From Enoplolaimus lenunculus (taxonomy: Eukaryota; Nematoda; Enoplea; Enoplida; Thoracostomopsidae), in NCBI GenBank assembly GCA_030248215.1, contig JASANG010002037.1, positions 62,001-126,000 on the forward strand: a stretch of 64,000 nucleotides of DNA, given 5' to 3'. Numbering within the stretch: position 1 is the first letter of the stretch; every line of letters begins with the position of its first letter. The notes under the pieces are model-generated. The model saw nothing but the letters and a program-made list of their open reading frames with translations. It was not told the origin of the DNA and did no database searches. The translations under genes and the position numbers were made by a program. Shown one piece after another: positions 36,993-49,520 of the stretch.

Positions 36993-37489
36993 ATTATCTT
37001 ATTTGGCTTACTCGTTGAAGCAAGGAATGGACAGGATGTTCCGGAGGACAGGATGTTCCGGAGGACAGGATGTTCCGGTTGAGGAAGAATATTTGTGTGT
37101 TCCGAAATTTCTCAAAATGCGTTTTAGTAATTTTTCTAGCGAGTGACGCCAGTGTGAGACACCTCTCCCTATCAGCTCTAGAGCCGTTATTCTATATGCG
37201 ACCCTACTTGGTGAAAAAGATATTTTTTAGCTTTGGCAGATACTTTGATTGCTTTAAAAATTGTTATTTGAACATGAAGCACGAGCACGTGCAGACATAA
37301 GCGTCTGGGAAGCCAGTTCACACCCCCAAGACGCCTTAAACAACCCAAAACGTAGCTTTCGTTTAAAACATTTCAAGCAAATATGTTTTGGATAATGGAT
37401 CGTATGGCACTCGAGGATTTTTGGAACCACTCTGCTTATATTATGATCCTTACTTTCCTCGCGACGGTCGGATTCCTTTTCCGCCCAAA
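36993..37489. other. Non-coding; short tandem repeat at start
   Basis: At 37028-37078 an 18-base unit, 'ggacaggatgttccggag', is repeated nearly three times. The rest shows no gene. Confidence 0.5.
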
Positions 37490-38280
37490 TTAAATCTGTT
37501 CCTTTTTGGGTAATTTACGTCCTTTCCCCCTTTTTATTATTTTAGATTCCCCCCTTAACCGGCCTCCTCCACCTTTTTTCCTTTCGGACCGCCGTTCCCG
37601 TTCCAACCCCCCATTCCCCTTTCAAACTCTCGCATATATATACCTGTTTCCACACCTTAGGTGTATACTCTATATATTTCTCTTTCTAGCTGGATATATA
37701 TATGACTATATCATATTGTCTCTATTCTACCACATTAGATATTGCGAAGACACAACTTCCACCGATATATCCTCACTCCCCCTCTATTATGGACATATTC
37801 TTCTCTTTTTGCGCATACATATATGCACAGCATTATATTATCTCCCGTATTATATCTACATATATACCGACATACATCAGATGACAGCAGCATGCATGGA
37901 ATAGATTTTCTCTTTAGATTTTGTATGATTAGTACCACTACTTCACGCTCTCTTTTCTTTCTTAGTCCACGCTTGCCCCCCCCCCTATCTACTATCCTTA
38001 CATACCTCCCTTCACTATTTTACTATTCCCCTTCCGCTACCGAATATAATTACCCACTCATTTTTTAAAATTATTATGATTATATTTCCCTCCCTCTCTA
38101 CTCTTTCTCTACATCCATTAATTATATGTTATTATATCATATCTATTTCATTTCATTTCTTCTATCTAGAATATATACCACATATATATATATCTTTCCT
38201 TATTCATTATATCTACATAATTTTTGTACATTATTCTTAATTATAATTAATAATAAATTATTTATTTTATTATTAACCAC
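37490..38280. other. G-poor, pyrimidine-rich stretch on + strand
   Basis: The + strand is strongly enriched in T and C and contains very few G, especially 37980-38280. Microsatellite-like 'atatatac', 'cctccc' and 'tttctt' pieces alternate. The plus frame 37506-37904 (Leu/Tyr/Ile/Pro-rich, no domain) is best seen as a by-product of this composition. It could also be an unspliced intron-like or expanded low-complexity region. Confidence 0.6.
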
Positions 38281-38480
38281 TTTAGAACGGGGCCGTAACA
38301 GTAGAATAAGCATATTCGTAAACCTATGCCTAAGATTAAGTCTAAGAATGAGCTTATATCTCAGACTAAGCATAAGCAAAAATATATCAAAAGAATAAGC
38401 TTAGTCGATGGCAGTCCCGTCCCGCAGAAATTCATTTCGCCTCCTTTTTACGCGGGCCTGTCATGCTACAAACTAGGACT
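38281..38480. mobile_element. TTAGGC-bearing element, type b, degenerate
   Basis: It starts 'ttagaacggggccgtaacag' and 'agcatattcgtaa' like the copy at 25330, followed by diverged CCTAAG units and 'aagcttagtcgatggcagt'. The right end 'cccgtcccgcagaaattc' is weak. Confidence 0.5.
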
Positions 38481-41400
38481 AACTGCGACTAATTTTTGCA
38501 GTTCACAATTTTATCGAACTTTTCAAAACGACTAGTTTCAGTCTTGCTGATGATGAATATTGTAAATTTGCTTGCATGTTAAGCCGAACAATATAAGAAG
38601 CTGAAGCGGCCCTGTCATGGGCAATTCGTGCAGCCAATTAGCAGCTCTGCTACGGTAACTCAGCCCAACAGCACCTTGCTACACACTGCGCCGAGAGTAC
38701 GACTGCAGATATCGCCGTCTGTTGAAGCATTACTCGTAGCTTCACTAACTACAGGCCACACCGATGGTCAGTTTTGCGACCGTAGGGGGGGCGATTTTAA
38801 TGTCCACTTGACATGCAAGAGGTATACCAAGTCATGAATTTGAATAATCAGAAAAACCGAAACTGCAAAAGAAATATGCTATTAAAAATAAAGTTTCAAA
38901 GTGTAATCTAAACCGACTCCGCATGCGCATTCTTTGCATGAACAAAAAGAATTTCGTTAACCAAGAAAATTGTAGTTGAGAGCCCACAAAATAATTTTGT
39001 TAAAAATCCATCTAGATATTGTAATATATACTTGAGAAAATGCTATTCTTGCATCACTGCATAAGTTCTTCTCGTACAATTTTCAGCACTATATATTATA
39101 CTGATTTTTGCTGGAAGGCTAATATACAAAACGATATATGACCATCAAAAGTTATTTAAACAATGTAAAAATTTCAAATTTTAGTCGGTATTAACGAGGA
39201 CCTGAGGACCTCGGCAATTTAATTTTTCAAAAATCTATATTTGGGAGCAGAATATATTATAGGCCTACGGGAAGCCCAAATATGCAAATATTGTCTAATG
39301 TTCAATTTTAACGCCGGCTTGCATGATCTAGAAAAGTTCATCTTTCCCGTCTGTATGTGTAGTAAATTTTTCTGAATTTCATGTTTGGAGAAATACTCAA
39401 TTGAAATTTTTTCATTGCTTTGTTTGACTCGCGGTGACCATATATTTGCCTTTCAGGCAAATTCCTTTTAAGTTTAATTTTACAATTTATTAATTCAACT
39501 GCATAACTTAAAAACTACAGCGTCTTAGGGGTAGCATATGTTGTCATTTGCCGTGAGTGCAATAGCAAACATCATTGTTTACTCTCTCGAAGTGAAATCG
39601 TGGCTACGGCGGCATTTGGTGAATTGATTTCATATTCAATAGCCGGCCTTTATAAACTTTCAACCTTTGCGCGAATGCGGTCAAACAACTGTGCTCTCAG
39701 GGTTTTTAGGCTCGAAACTTTATTATTGATTTGTGAATAGGTTCAGGTTTGTTTTTGTTTGGCCTGTGCCCCAGTAGCCAGTACAAGGGTAACTGACGGG
39801 CATTTATTTCCCCCAGCAAAATTTGTGGACAAACTATAAAATAGGCATTGTTGTATGCTTTACAATATCCTACTGGATGTCAGAGTCCAAATATTTCTTC
39901 GTTCGCCATGTTTGTTCGTAAAAAATGACATTATACCCTTGTGAAATAACGAAATCCTGTGCTGCTTGTAGTTTGCAATAAGCAATGTTTGCTTTTAAGA
40001 TTTGTTCGAGTCTTTTGATGTGGGCAAAAAACCTTTGGATTCGTTTAAATTTAAAAAATAAGTCTTATGGACCCGGGTTTAACGCTTGTCGTTCGGTGAT
40101 ATTTTGAAGTGCAGTGCAGTTTTGTTTGTATATAAGCTTAGTATACGGCGCCTGTTTATTGTCCAGGTTTCTAGTTTGACAGGCCAAGAGTTGATTTCGA
40201 TAAACGTCGTTTTTGAACTCTAAAATTCTGTTGGTTATTTTAACGAGTGTAAAATTTGATTTTCAGGACATCTTGAGAAATTTTGAAAAAAAAGTTATGT
40301 TTTTCATCATCTTTCCGTTTTCTTACGCCCTGGCTTAGTTTAAGCATGGAAACGGCGTTTCTGAGTGGCCGAATCAGTTGTTGGAGATATAAACGGAACG
40401 GGAACCGGAAATTAGAAAAAAATACCCGAATTTAGAATTGATGACCGGCACAGGGGGCTGGACTGGCACTAGAAATCGGCCCGGGCATTCTGATATGAAC
40501 CAGTTCACAATTGACCATATAGGAAATTAATTATATTTTCAATATTCTATGCCGGCGGCTAATAGATATATACCTTGAGGCTAAAACGCCTAAAACGCAT
40601 TCGGCGATATAGCCTATAGACAGCTGAAAATTTGGGTGTCAGACCGCAGGGGCAGAGACTATAATCGTTCAACAAACCAATCTATCCCAGTGTAGTTGAA
40701 TTATACCCGGTGACAGCAGCAGCATAGAAACCGGTGAAATAGGTCCCCAGGTACCTGAGTAAACCCGTCAGTTTCCAGTTGAACCATTTTAAGCTTTCAC
40801 AGAAACTCTCCCAGCAATGTGCACCCGAAACGCTTTATACATGAGTTGAGTTCCTAACCGTAAGAGGGCTAAGCGGGGCTCAGCTTTGAATATATTTCCT
40901 CTGCGCCCCGCAAATATAAATTTTGCCTTCACAGAATCTCTGGTATGTCCAAGCGTTTATTTCTGGCCAGAATTGCAATTTCTGGCGTAGAAACATTTCG
41001 AATTGGTTCCTTACCTCAGGGTCGTAGCAAGTATTTTATTTTGGCAAAATTTCATTTAAATGTTCCATGAAAATTTTTTTTAGATTTTAAAATCCAGCAG
41101 ATTATTCTGAAATTTGTTAAAAATATCATTTACTCGTTTTTTAAGATATTTTGGGAGATTATATTCTTGTCTTCGTTTTGCAGACAGGCTCAGATTCACC
41201 TGTCGGTTTCAGTAGCTTCTTGGCGAAACATATCGATGTATACAAACTATACGCACTAGCGGATCCAGATGGGAGCGGCCTATGCCCCCGTCTCAGAGCA
41301 TTATTTATGATAAAATAATTAGGTTCCAACCTTACAATTTTTCCTCTTTCAAAACATTGGCATATATTTCAGAAAACAGTAAAATTTGCATTTCAATAAT

Positions 41401-42378
41401 TTCTAACAATTCTCGGGATATGAAATTTCTAAATCCATCTCTGACTAAACGATATAGGATATAATTAAAATCAATGCTAACAGGCTTATAATTTGAAAGG
41501 AAAGCTAAATGCGATTAATCCTTGACATTTCTTGCAATTACCTTTTCAGTGAATATTTATTGAAATTTTCAAAATTGAATATTAATACAAAAATCATACA
41601 CCTGTTGCTATGTAGTGGGATCATTCGTGGGGGCTCAAATATTAATAAGGACAATATTTTCAAAAAGAGTGCGGATATAGGAAACGTGTGAAATAACAAA
41701 ACAATATGTTCCTGTAAAGAGCAGAGCTGAATTGTGAAAAATTAATTTAAGAGATTTTTCATAAATTTGTAAGATTAAAGATAAAACTGGACCGGTTTCC
41801 ACTAAAATTTAATTTCATAACGAAATAATTAAAAGCATTCCGGCAGGACCGTAGCCAACTCACCTTAATGGGAAGGGGCTAAAATTTATTCAGGAGGGGC
41901 ATTCAAGGGTTTTCAATGACTTGCAAGCAAGGTTGAACATTTTCTAGGGGGGGCCAAAATTGTTCCAGGGGAAGCTGAGCTTCCGTGACCCCACTTGGGT
42001 TCGGGCCCGCATTCCGGTGGTTTTTATGTTAATTTCCATTATTTTTTTTATCTTTTAATTTATAACTAATTTATCTTTTCGCGACTATCTTATAAATATA
42101 TTCAGTGGTTTAAAAGTCAACAATGATCAGATAACAATTGCCGAAACAACAGTCAGTTTACGTTTAAGTGAAAAATTTCAAAACTCAAAAACAACAATTG
42201 ACATTTCGTTTCCACACCACAAATGGATTCGCTTGGTTTTTGCTCGATATTGAATTAGGGAAGGCAGCACAGCCTACTTAGTGGGATGGCCTAATCCTTG
42301 CTACCCCGTCCCGTGGCGCACCACAGAACCTCATGGTGCATTTTGTTACCTGCGTAAAATTGAATTTGTTTAGTTATC
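38481..42378. other. Non-coding with degenerate repeats
   Basis: Fragments include a foldback-arm piece at 39165-39300, a reverse 'gtgaaataacgaaatcctg' repeat at 39925-39975, a hAT-like 'gcggatccagatgggagcgg' start at 41260, and a 'cgtagccaactcacctt' family copy at 41850-42010. No gene is supported. Confidence 0.45.
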
Positions 42379-42639
42379 TCTAAGCCTAAGCCTAAGCCTA
42401 AGCCTAGGCATAAGCTTAAGCCTAAGCCTAAGCCTAAGCCTAGGCATAAGCCTAAGCCTAAGCCTAAGCCTAAGCCTAAGCCTAAGCCTAAGCCTAAGCC
42501 TAGGCATAAGCTTAAGCCTAAGCCTAAGCCTAAGCCTAGGCATAAGCCTAAGCCTAAGCCTAAGCCTAAGCCTAAGCCTAAGCCTAAGCCTAAGCCTAAG
42601 CCTAAGCCTAAGCCTAAGCCTAAGCCTAAGCCTAAGCCT
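42379..42639. repeat. TTAGGC-type tandem tract, ~43 units
   Basis: The sequence is CCTAAG repeated (TTAGGC on the other strand), almost uninterrupted over 261 bases. Variant blocks 'cctaggcataagctt' at 42403 and 42499 and 'cctaggcataagccta' at 42439 and 42535 are each 96 bases apart, showing a 16-unit tandem duplication. The minus-strand Gly-Leu frame over it (42291-42689) is an artefact. Smaller degenerate units continue at 42712-42745. Confidence 0.9.
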
Positions 42640-45083
42640 TTTTCTTTCCTGTTTACATAATGAAATAAAACGCGAAAATCGTGGTGCACAAGCGTTTATA
42701 CTAAATTATTGCAAGCTTAAGTTTAGGCTTAGTCTTGGGCTTCGTAACGAAACAAAAGATTGTTTTTCTGAAACGATCCCTTAAAAAATGAAGTTTTTTC
42801 CTCACACACATCGGTTTGCAGGACCGAAGCAGCCTCCCTCCATACCCCCAATTTGGGGGTGTCTCCAAGCTTTAAAGGGGCCGCCACCCTAACCGGTTGG
42901 AACAAAAACCGCCCAAGTTGTAAAATGCGTCTGGCTTCTCGCTCGCTTTGCTCGCGAGTTTGGGGGCAGCCCCCCATTTCTGTCTACAACGGCGCTGTGT
43001 GTTTGTGACATATGTCACAAATATTGGCACGCAATATATTTTAACCACAATCGCCAAGACGGCTTCAAAAGTGACAGGTTTAAAATTGAAAACCGGACGC
43101 TTTTAAAACGAAAAAACGTTCACTGATGCCTGTACTCTATGTGTCTGATCCGTTATGTATCCCGAGGGGGAGCGCCAGAAAAGTCCCTGTCCCCCTTCAA
43201 AAGGAATATATTTGTGTCCAATGAGAGACAGGCTTGTTAAACCGCCGCTAACGATTGGTCAGTTTGGTTTTGGGAACCATTATTTTAGGGTTATCAGGTG
43301 CCGTTGCCCACTAATATTAATACCCTGTTTGATCTTTGTGTGTGAGTTTGATTTGAGTTTGATCGGGGGTTTTTTAGCATATATTGCTTGCCTTTTTAGA
43401 CCAGGCACATTCATATTTAAGGAGTTGTATTCTTCGCAGCTGTGTGAAGAACCTATTATCAGTTTAGAAGTAGGTTTTCTACCGAATTGCCGCTAAGAGT
43501 TCATTTACGAAGGTACAACTTTATAAGTGAAAGTGTTTGTGAGCGAGTGTAGCGAACAACGAAATTTCGTTGCGGTCTTCAAACCGGAAATTTACTTCAA
43601 TGCAACAGATGAACCGCTGGTACAATTTCTGGAATGAACCAGTTTAAAATATGATTATGGATCTGAAGAGGGCCAGAACGCAATCTGGACATTTTAAGCC
43701 TAAATCTAACCATAAGTCGATGCTTAATTATTGAACTTAAGTAAATTTTAAGCCTAAATCCAGGCAAATAGCAAAATATATTTGTCATTCACTAACAACA
43801 GCGTCCATCAAAAAATAGGGAATACATCTGTCTGAAATTAACGCAGACTCGGAATAAGACGTGGCAGAGATCAAACAAATATTATCACTCACTGCGCTCG
43901 CTTGAAAAAATAGTTTTAGGTTTGGGTTTTGTGATCCCAACCTGAAACGCTGTCTACGACCCGGTTCAACAAGACGCATACAGAGTCCGCCAATGCCTGG
44001 AGTTCTCTGTTATGGCGTAAAAAGAACCGTATAGATACCCATTTAGGAGCCATCTGGTGCCCTGGCTCTTTAGCCACATATTGAGTTGTGTAAATCAAAT
44101 TTAGTTTTCTCGTCCCAATTTTGACCATCGGCACGAACGACAGCTATTTGTGTGCCTCTAGAAATGTTTTGGGACGTCGAAATATGCCGGATAGTTTTAG
44201 ACCCGGACCGTAGGTTGGGTTTCAGCTCGAAAGTGTATGATTTAAGCAAAAAAGTTTTGACCTCTACGATTCACAATATTGTTCTAACGCCTGTGAAATG
44301 TGTTACTTTTCCAATCTCCACAATTTTCGCGAGGGGATACAAATTTACTCAAATCCAACCCCCCCCCGTATACGGGTCTTGGTTTTAGGGAAAACTAAAC
44401 ACTTTTGCCTTGAAACTATTTTCCCTGAAAAGCTTTTAAACTTTAGGAAGGTCTCGCTTGTTGAAATTGAATTATTACATTTTTAGATGGTTCGAAAAGT
44501 TAACTACAATTTTGAGTCTAAAAAATTATATTTAAGTAGCGCACAAGACATTATAAGCTAGCGCCCACGAGTATACGTTGCTTCGCTTGAAGTGTATCTG
44601 AGACGTACACATACAACGGATACCGGTTATATTCTCTATGAAATTTGTAGAGAGACGAGAAAAAATGGACTTACCTGCTCACCGTCGAGTTAAACATTCA
44701 CGTCATCGCAAGCTAAACATCATTAAATGACGTTTATACCTTGACGAAATGATATCATGCCTACACATTTGCTTTCTGCGATCCATATGTAGCAATAGGG
44801 ATCTCTGGGAGATGGACTGTCACAAAATGGAGGCGGTGCGTGATAATTTTGCTAAAGAGACCCCTTCCGTTTAGTAGGACCGATGCCGTGTCCAGTGAGT
44901 TCACAGGATTATCCCAATAATTGGGGGGATTTTCAGTTATCTCAGTCTGGCCCGAGTTTGCCTATAAACTGGATTGGGGTGGAAATTTTTTGGCTGTTTG
45001 AAGTTGTTCAGACAATCCTGATCGTTCCACACTCAAACTGGAGCTGATCGCATTACCAGTTCACAAGTTGTAGTTGGAGGAAA
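42640..45083. other. Non-coding with hAT-like fragment
   Basis: At 42815-43010 there is a GC-richer element fragment ('atttgggggtgtctccaagc', 'gcgtctggcttctcgctcgc', ending 'ctacaacggcgctg'), with relatives at 51560-51725 and 62880-62985. At 43690-43760 there are degenerate CCTAAA units. At 44935-45030 there is a solo arm of the foldback family. Confidence 0.45.
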
Positions 45084-45173
45084 TCTGCAAAAATTCGTCG
45101 CCTGACAACTTGTCGCTCAACAAGTACCTATATAAGTCTAACCATAATCCTAAGCGTAATCCTAATCCTAAGC
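45084..45173. mobile_element. Left part of an interrupted inverted-repeat element
   Basis: The end 'cgcctgacaacttgtcgctc' is the inverse of 'gggcgacaaattgtcgagtc' at 45418-45437. Inward lies a short array of CCTAAG/CCTAAT units. The element is split by the insertion at 45177-45397. Confidence 0.55.
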
Positions 45174-45176
45174 TTA

Positions 45177-45397
45177 GGGCCCATATTCTCAAATGCATAT
45201 AGCACCTATCACCAGTTAGTAATAGGTTATCAAACTAACGAACTGGTGCAATTGCAGAGTTCAAAATTTGCACAGACGTGTAGTAAATCGAATGCAATAA
45301 ATGTGTCCAATTTCAAACCTCAACATTCCTTGGTTCGAAGGTTACTAGACCTGTCACTAACTGGTGATAGGTGCTACGTACATTTGAGAATACGGGC
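45177..45397. mobile_element. TTA-flanked inverted-repeat element, complete copy
   Basis: TTA at 45174-45176 and 45398-45400 flanks the element. The ends are GGGCCCATATTCTCAAATG and, in reverse, GCCCGTATTCTCAAATGTAC. The arms continue with 'gcacctatcaccagttag' and its inverse 'ctaactggtgataggtgc'. The interior is non-coding and AT-rich. A 3-base TTA target and G/C-rich ends are consistent with PIF/Harbinger-type non-autonomous elements. Confidence 0.8.
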
Positions 45398-45400
45398 TTA

Positions 45401-45500
45401 TGCCTAAGCGTAATGTTGGGCGACAAATTGTCGAGTCGATGAAATTTCGGATTAGAAGTTGTCGGTCGGCGAGTTGTCGGGCGACAAATTGTCGTGATAC
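45401..45500. mobile_element. Right part of the interrupted element
   Basis: CCTAAG units resume at 45403, followed by 'gttgggcgacaaattgtcga'. A second copy of that end follows at 45474-45495 ('gtcgggcgacaaattgtcg'), a local duplication. Confidence 0.5.
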
Positions 45501-48500
45501 CAGTTGGAGGTGTGGTAACCAAGGCAAAATTGCAATGAACGCCGCTGGTATTTTATGTCAAGCACATTTGTTTGCACTCTTGTCACATGTCAGGATTGCA
45601 TTCAAATGTGAATTAAGAGAAGATATCATTTTCCGAAAATCCTTTAGAGTCGAAAGAAATACATTTCACAGGTTTCGAATAAACAACCGGCTTCTGGGGT
45701 CAGGTTATACCCGTTCGAAATGAAACGTTACCTGCGGACCAAAATATTGCCAATCAACATCGGCTTTTGCTAATACTTACCATGAATTCATTTCGTCTAA
45801 AAGCTTAAACTTTAGGTTAATCTTAGCGTTGCGAATGTTTTTAAGGTAATTTTTGTTATTCGTATATCTATTAGCTATGTAAATTTGAAACGATAACTAT
45901 TTCGACCAAAATAAATGTATAATGAACGCAGTCTTATTTCTTGTTCGTGTTTTTAACGGTGATTTCAGATCAAATTTTGTTTTTCTGACTCGTGTCATTA
46001 AAGGCTGCCACACCATATTTTCAGTTTGTTAAGGTTGTACCGGATTAAATACAGCTTCGCAACTACGAGATACGAAATTGGAGCCAGGGCCATCCTGGGC
46101 GGATCTTTTTGGGTCGCCCTGGACTTGAAATATCAGAATAGAAAAATGTCTGCAAACGGTATATTTCAAAGTTAAATGAATTGTAAAATATTTTGAAAAT
46201 CTTATATTAAATAGTTCAGTATTTTCTGGTTCAAAATCTTTGGTCCGCAATTGTATGGTTTTTGCAATCTACCCCCTCCCTCCACAGAATACTCTTCACA
46301 AATGGTCTGTTCTGGTTAGAACCCAACTTGCGCTGGGTACATTTCTGTACACCCAATTAGGATTTGTGGGGTCGACACATAAAATCAACAAATGTTAGTT
46401 TTTAATAGAGTATTGGCAAATGATTAGCTATGGTTCAGTAAAGTAAGGTCTGTACTTGTGACAAATGAATTAGGATCGGGGGATGAGAGTCACTGCCCCT
46501 ACCCTGCTATGGGTAACAGCCTTGTATTCAGTCTTGTCTAAAAGAATTACCCTTGTAGTAGGCCGAGCCTAAATAGGTCATGTTATCTCTAAGTGTCATT
46601 ACCATCTGTATCATTTATCTACGAACTAAAATCTGAAATATATAGCGCATATAACAAAGTTTATTTTTATGCGATGGTACACTTTAACCAGACGTGTCTT
46701 TTAGTCTGTTTTCTGGACAAATCGTCTCGTTGAACCCGTAAGCCGGCAAACTTAATCCGAAGGTCTCAGCCAAAGCCTAAGCCTAAGTCTAAGTCTAAAC
46801 CTAACCCAACGCTGAGTTTAAGTCTAAAGATAATGCCCATGACTAAACATATAGGTAATTCTAAGCCTAGACGTAAATCTAAATTTAAGTCTAAAAGCTT
46901 TTGCCTAAACCTGAGCCTAAGTTGCAGAGCTTAGGCCTGTTTATTCTAAAAATCCAAATCAAAATTATACGTCAAAATCGAAGATTTACTCAAATTTTAT
47001 CTCTTGTAAACAATGTTAATGATATGCGTCACTTTGTAAAGCTGGAAGTTGAACGAGCAATTAACCAGAAATACATTCATAGAGGGTTTGCAGCTGCTTT
47101 AAGGCATATTTTGACCTTATTTTTTAATTTCAAATATTTTTAACTCCGGTCTCGTTTTTGTAAACATTTTTAACACTACTCCTGCTGTAGCTTTGTATTG
47201 CTAAACACTCCTGTAATGTTATTGCAACTTCTGATCGGTCTTACTCGAAAACATTAATTCCAAGCTCCAGTCTCGAACGGGGAACTTCTGCCTAAATAAT
47301 TGAGAACAAAATGGTAAAAGCCCTTCTTTTTATTTTTTATGGACCACATTCTATGGGCTCGAGATGGAATTTCAGCCTTTTCAAGAAAATTTTCAACCGG
47401 GCTTGTAAGTCACCGAAAACCCTTGTATGCCCCTTCTGAGATATGTTTAGCTCCCTACTAAGGTAGGCTGCCTACGGGCTTGGCTGTAATCCACGGCAAT
47501 TTTTGAGACAGTTACTAAATTTTGTGTGGCGTCTCCGATGAGTTGAACACAAATTTTTCAACTTTACGTTTTCACGCATGAATATTTTCGATTTCATCTG
47601 ATTTCGTATCAGAACTAATTTCAACCTGAAATTTAAAATGTTTGAGTTGAAAACATATATTTGCCTGGGTTGTGAATAATAACTGAAAAGGCTTAGGTGG
47701 TTATTTCTGATTTATTCGCGTTCAGCTGTATTGTTCGGCTTCGGCCTGAGTAGCGATCCATGTGATGTGTACAAGCAACACAAATATAATTATACATATT
47801 CTACGTATACAGGCTCGTAGCCAACTCAATATTTAGGGCGGAGGGGCTAAGAGATTTTCGGGAGCAGCATCCTGGAATTTATCAGGACATACAAGACAGA
47901 AATTTTTCTACGGGACGATACCAAATTGTCCAGGGAGGCTGTGATCCCACTCTGCTCCTCTCGAACTATGGGACTCTACTTATTGATTACAATTTATGAG
48001 ATGTATAAAAAGACGCCAAACAAAGGTATAGGTATTAGAGCTTGGTTTAGGCTTAGGTTTAGGTTTTGATTCTTATTATTAATATGGGTTTTATTATTCT
48101 TTTGGTTCTTGTTTAGTTCGCCACACAAAATGTCCGTCACATATATCGATTTGTGTTGAACGGACACTGTTAAGGGACCCTAAACCAGAATTTTGATACT
48201 GTGTTTTTTCGCTATAGTATGATAACCGCTCACCGGGCGGATTGAGGAGCAAAGCCCTTGATATTGGGGGTTTAGGGGGTCGGCAGCCCCCCTGACTGGC
48301 AAATATAAAATTCTCATACCACACCACGCCATCAATATGGCGTCAGGTAGTTCCATTCATCAAATTATCACTTTTGCGGACGAAATCTAAACAAGTAGCG
48401 TTTATTTTAGATAAATTAATATATTCAAACGAGTATTTAAAGCTCAAAAAAGCCAGGGGCAAATGTGAGACAAATCGCGATTTTCCATAATTTACAACCG

Positions 48501-48975
48501 GGGTTACAACTTTTCTCAATGGTGAAAATGTGTTTTAAAGTGTTTGAGTCCCGTTTTGCCTTCGAGATAGAATATATCAGTATATATACTAGAAATATAT
48601 CTGTATATATTAGAAATATATATATATATATATATTTATATGTATATTTATGTAAATATATATTAGTACCGGTGAGTGTCTCAAATGAGTGCCATATTGA
48701 GCGGTTCTGTATAAGCGGACTCGGTTTTGCAAAATCTCGAATATCAGAGTTTAATATTTCAATGGTTGCCTGGTGGCCGGTGCGACACCTTTTTTTTTAT
48801 TTTGAACTTTGTATTCTTTATGGAATTTGATCTGTTCACAATTGCATTTATGTTAGTTTTTATCAGCAGGTTTTTTTCTCTTCATGAAACGTTTATCATT
48901 TTAGATCAAATGTTTAGTTGTTAGGCTGAAACAAACCGTTCTTACTGACAACTTCTTTGGTGCATTTGCTACTGG
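45501..48975. other. Non-coding with degenerate repeats
   Basis: At 46770-46930 there are degenerate CCTAAG/CTAAAC units. At 47340-47490 (reverse) and 47812-47960 (forward) there are two copies of the 'cgtagccaactca...gaggggcta' family. At 48555-48665 there is a TA-rich microsatellite. The plus frames 45400-45723 and 48465-48830 have no domain and cross repeats. Confidence 0.45.
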
Positions 48976-49520
48976 AGTTAAGCCGTATTCACACGTGCAA
49001 GTTTTTGCATCGAGAACTCACAACTGCAATTTGTACGAAACTTTTGCCGCTGCAAGAGTTTGTGCAAAGGTACATTATTTGCATTCTGAATGTTGACATG
49101 GCTTTAGATGAATAATTTGCAGACAACTGTAATAAATATCAAGCCGAAGCGATAAATTATGATTTTAACCAATCATTATTAATTAATTTTACTTGCAAGG
49201 ATATTCATACCTATGAATTATTTCTTGGCGTATATTCATCATAAATAATTTGCAGCTGCCAGTTCACCGAGTGAATTTTCCAACAAAACTTGCAGTTCGA
49301 AATATCATAGCTTGAACACGCGTTCATACCGGTACACTTTCTATTTAGTGCTCAAAAATTTAAAATAAATCCTTGAATTAATTCAAGCTTCTTGAATAAA
49401 TTCAAAATCCTAAATTAATTCACAAAAATGCACAGCAACACAATTTTGAATCGCGCAATCAAAATGCAGGTGCAAGAAATTCAAACGAGTTGCAACTGCG
49501 TTCACACATATGAATTAAAT
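48976..49520. mobile_element. CACGTGCAAG-family element, long version
   Basis: It starts 'ttaagccgtattcacacgtg' and 'caagtttttgca', adjacent to TTAA. The interior (49127-49420) is shared with 1680-2060. It ends near 'gcgttcacacatatgaatt'. The long form has about 550 bases against about 300 in the copies at 29112 and 60055, and no coding frame. Confidence 0.55.

Noticed and set aside
37506-37904. 132-codon plus-strand frame
   Set aside because: It lies in G-poor low-complexity sequence and reads as Leu/Tyr/Ile/Pro-rich filler with no domain; absence of G removes TAG and TGA stops.
42291-42689. Gly-Leu repeat protein on the minus strand
   Set aside because: It is a translation of the TTAGGC tract.
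45400-45723. 107-codon plus-strand frame
   Set aside because: It starts inside a mobile element end and its Cys/Arg content comes from the duplicated CGACAA/TTGTCG repeat.
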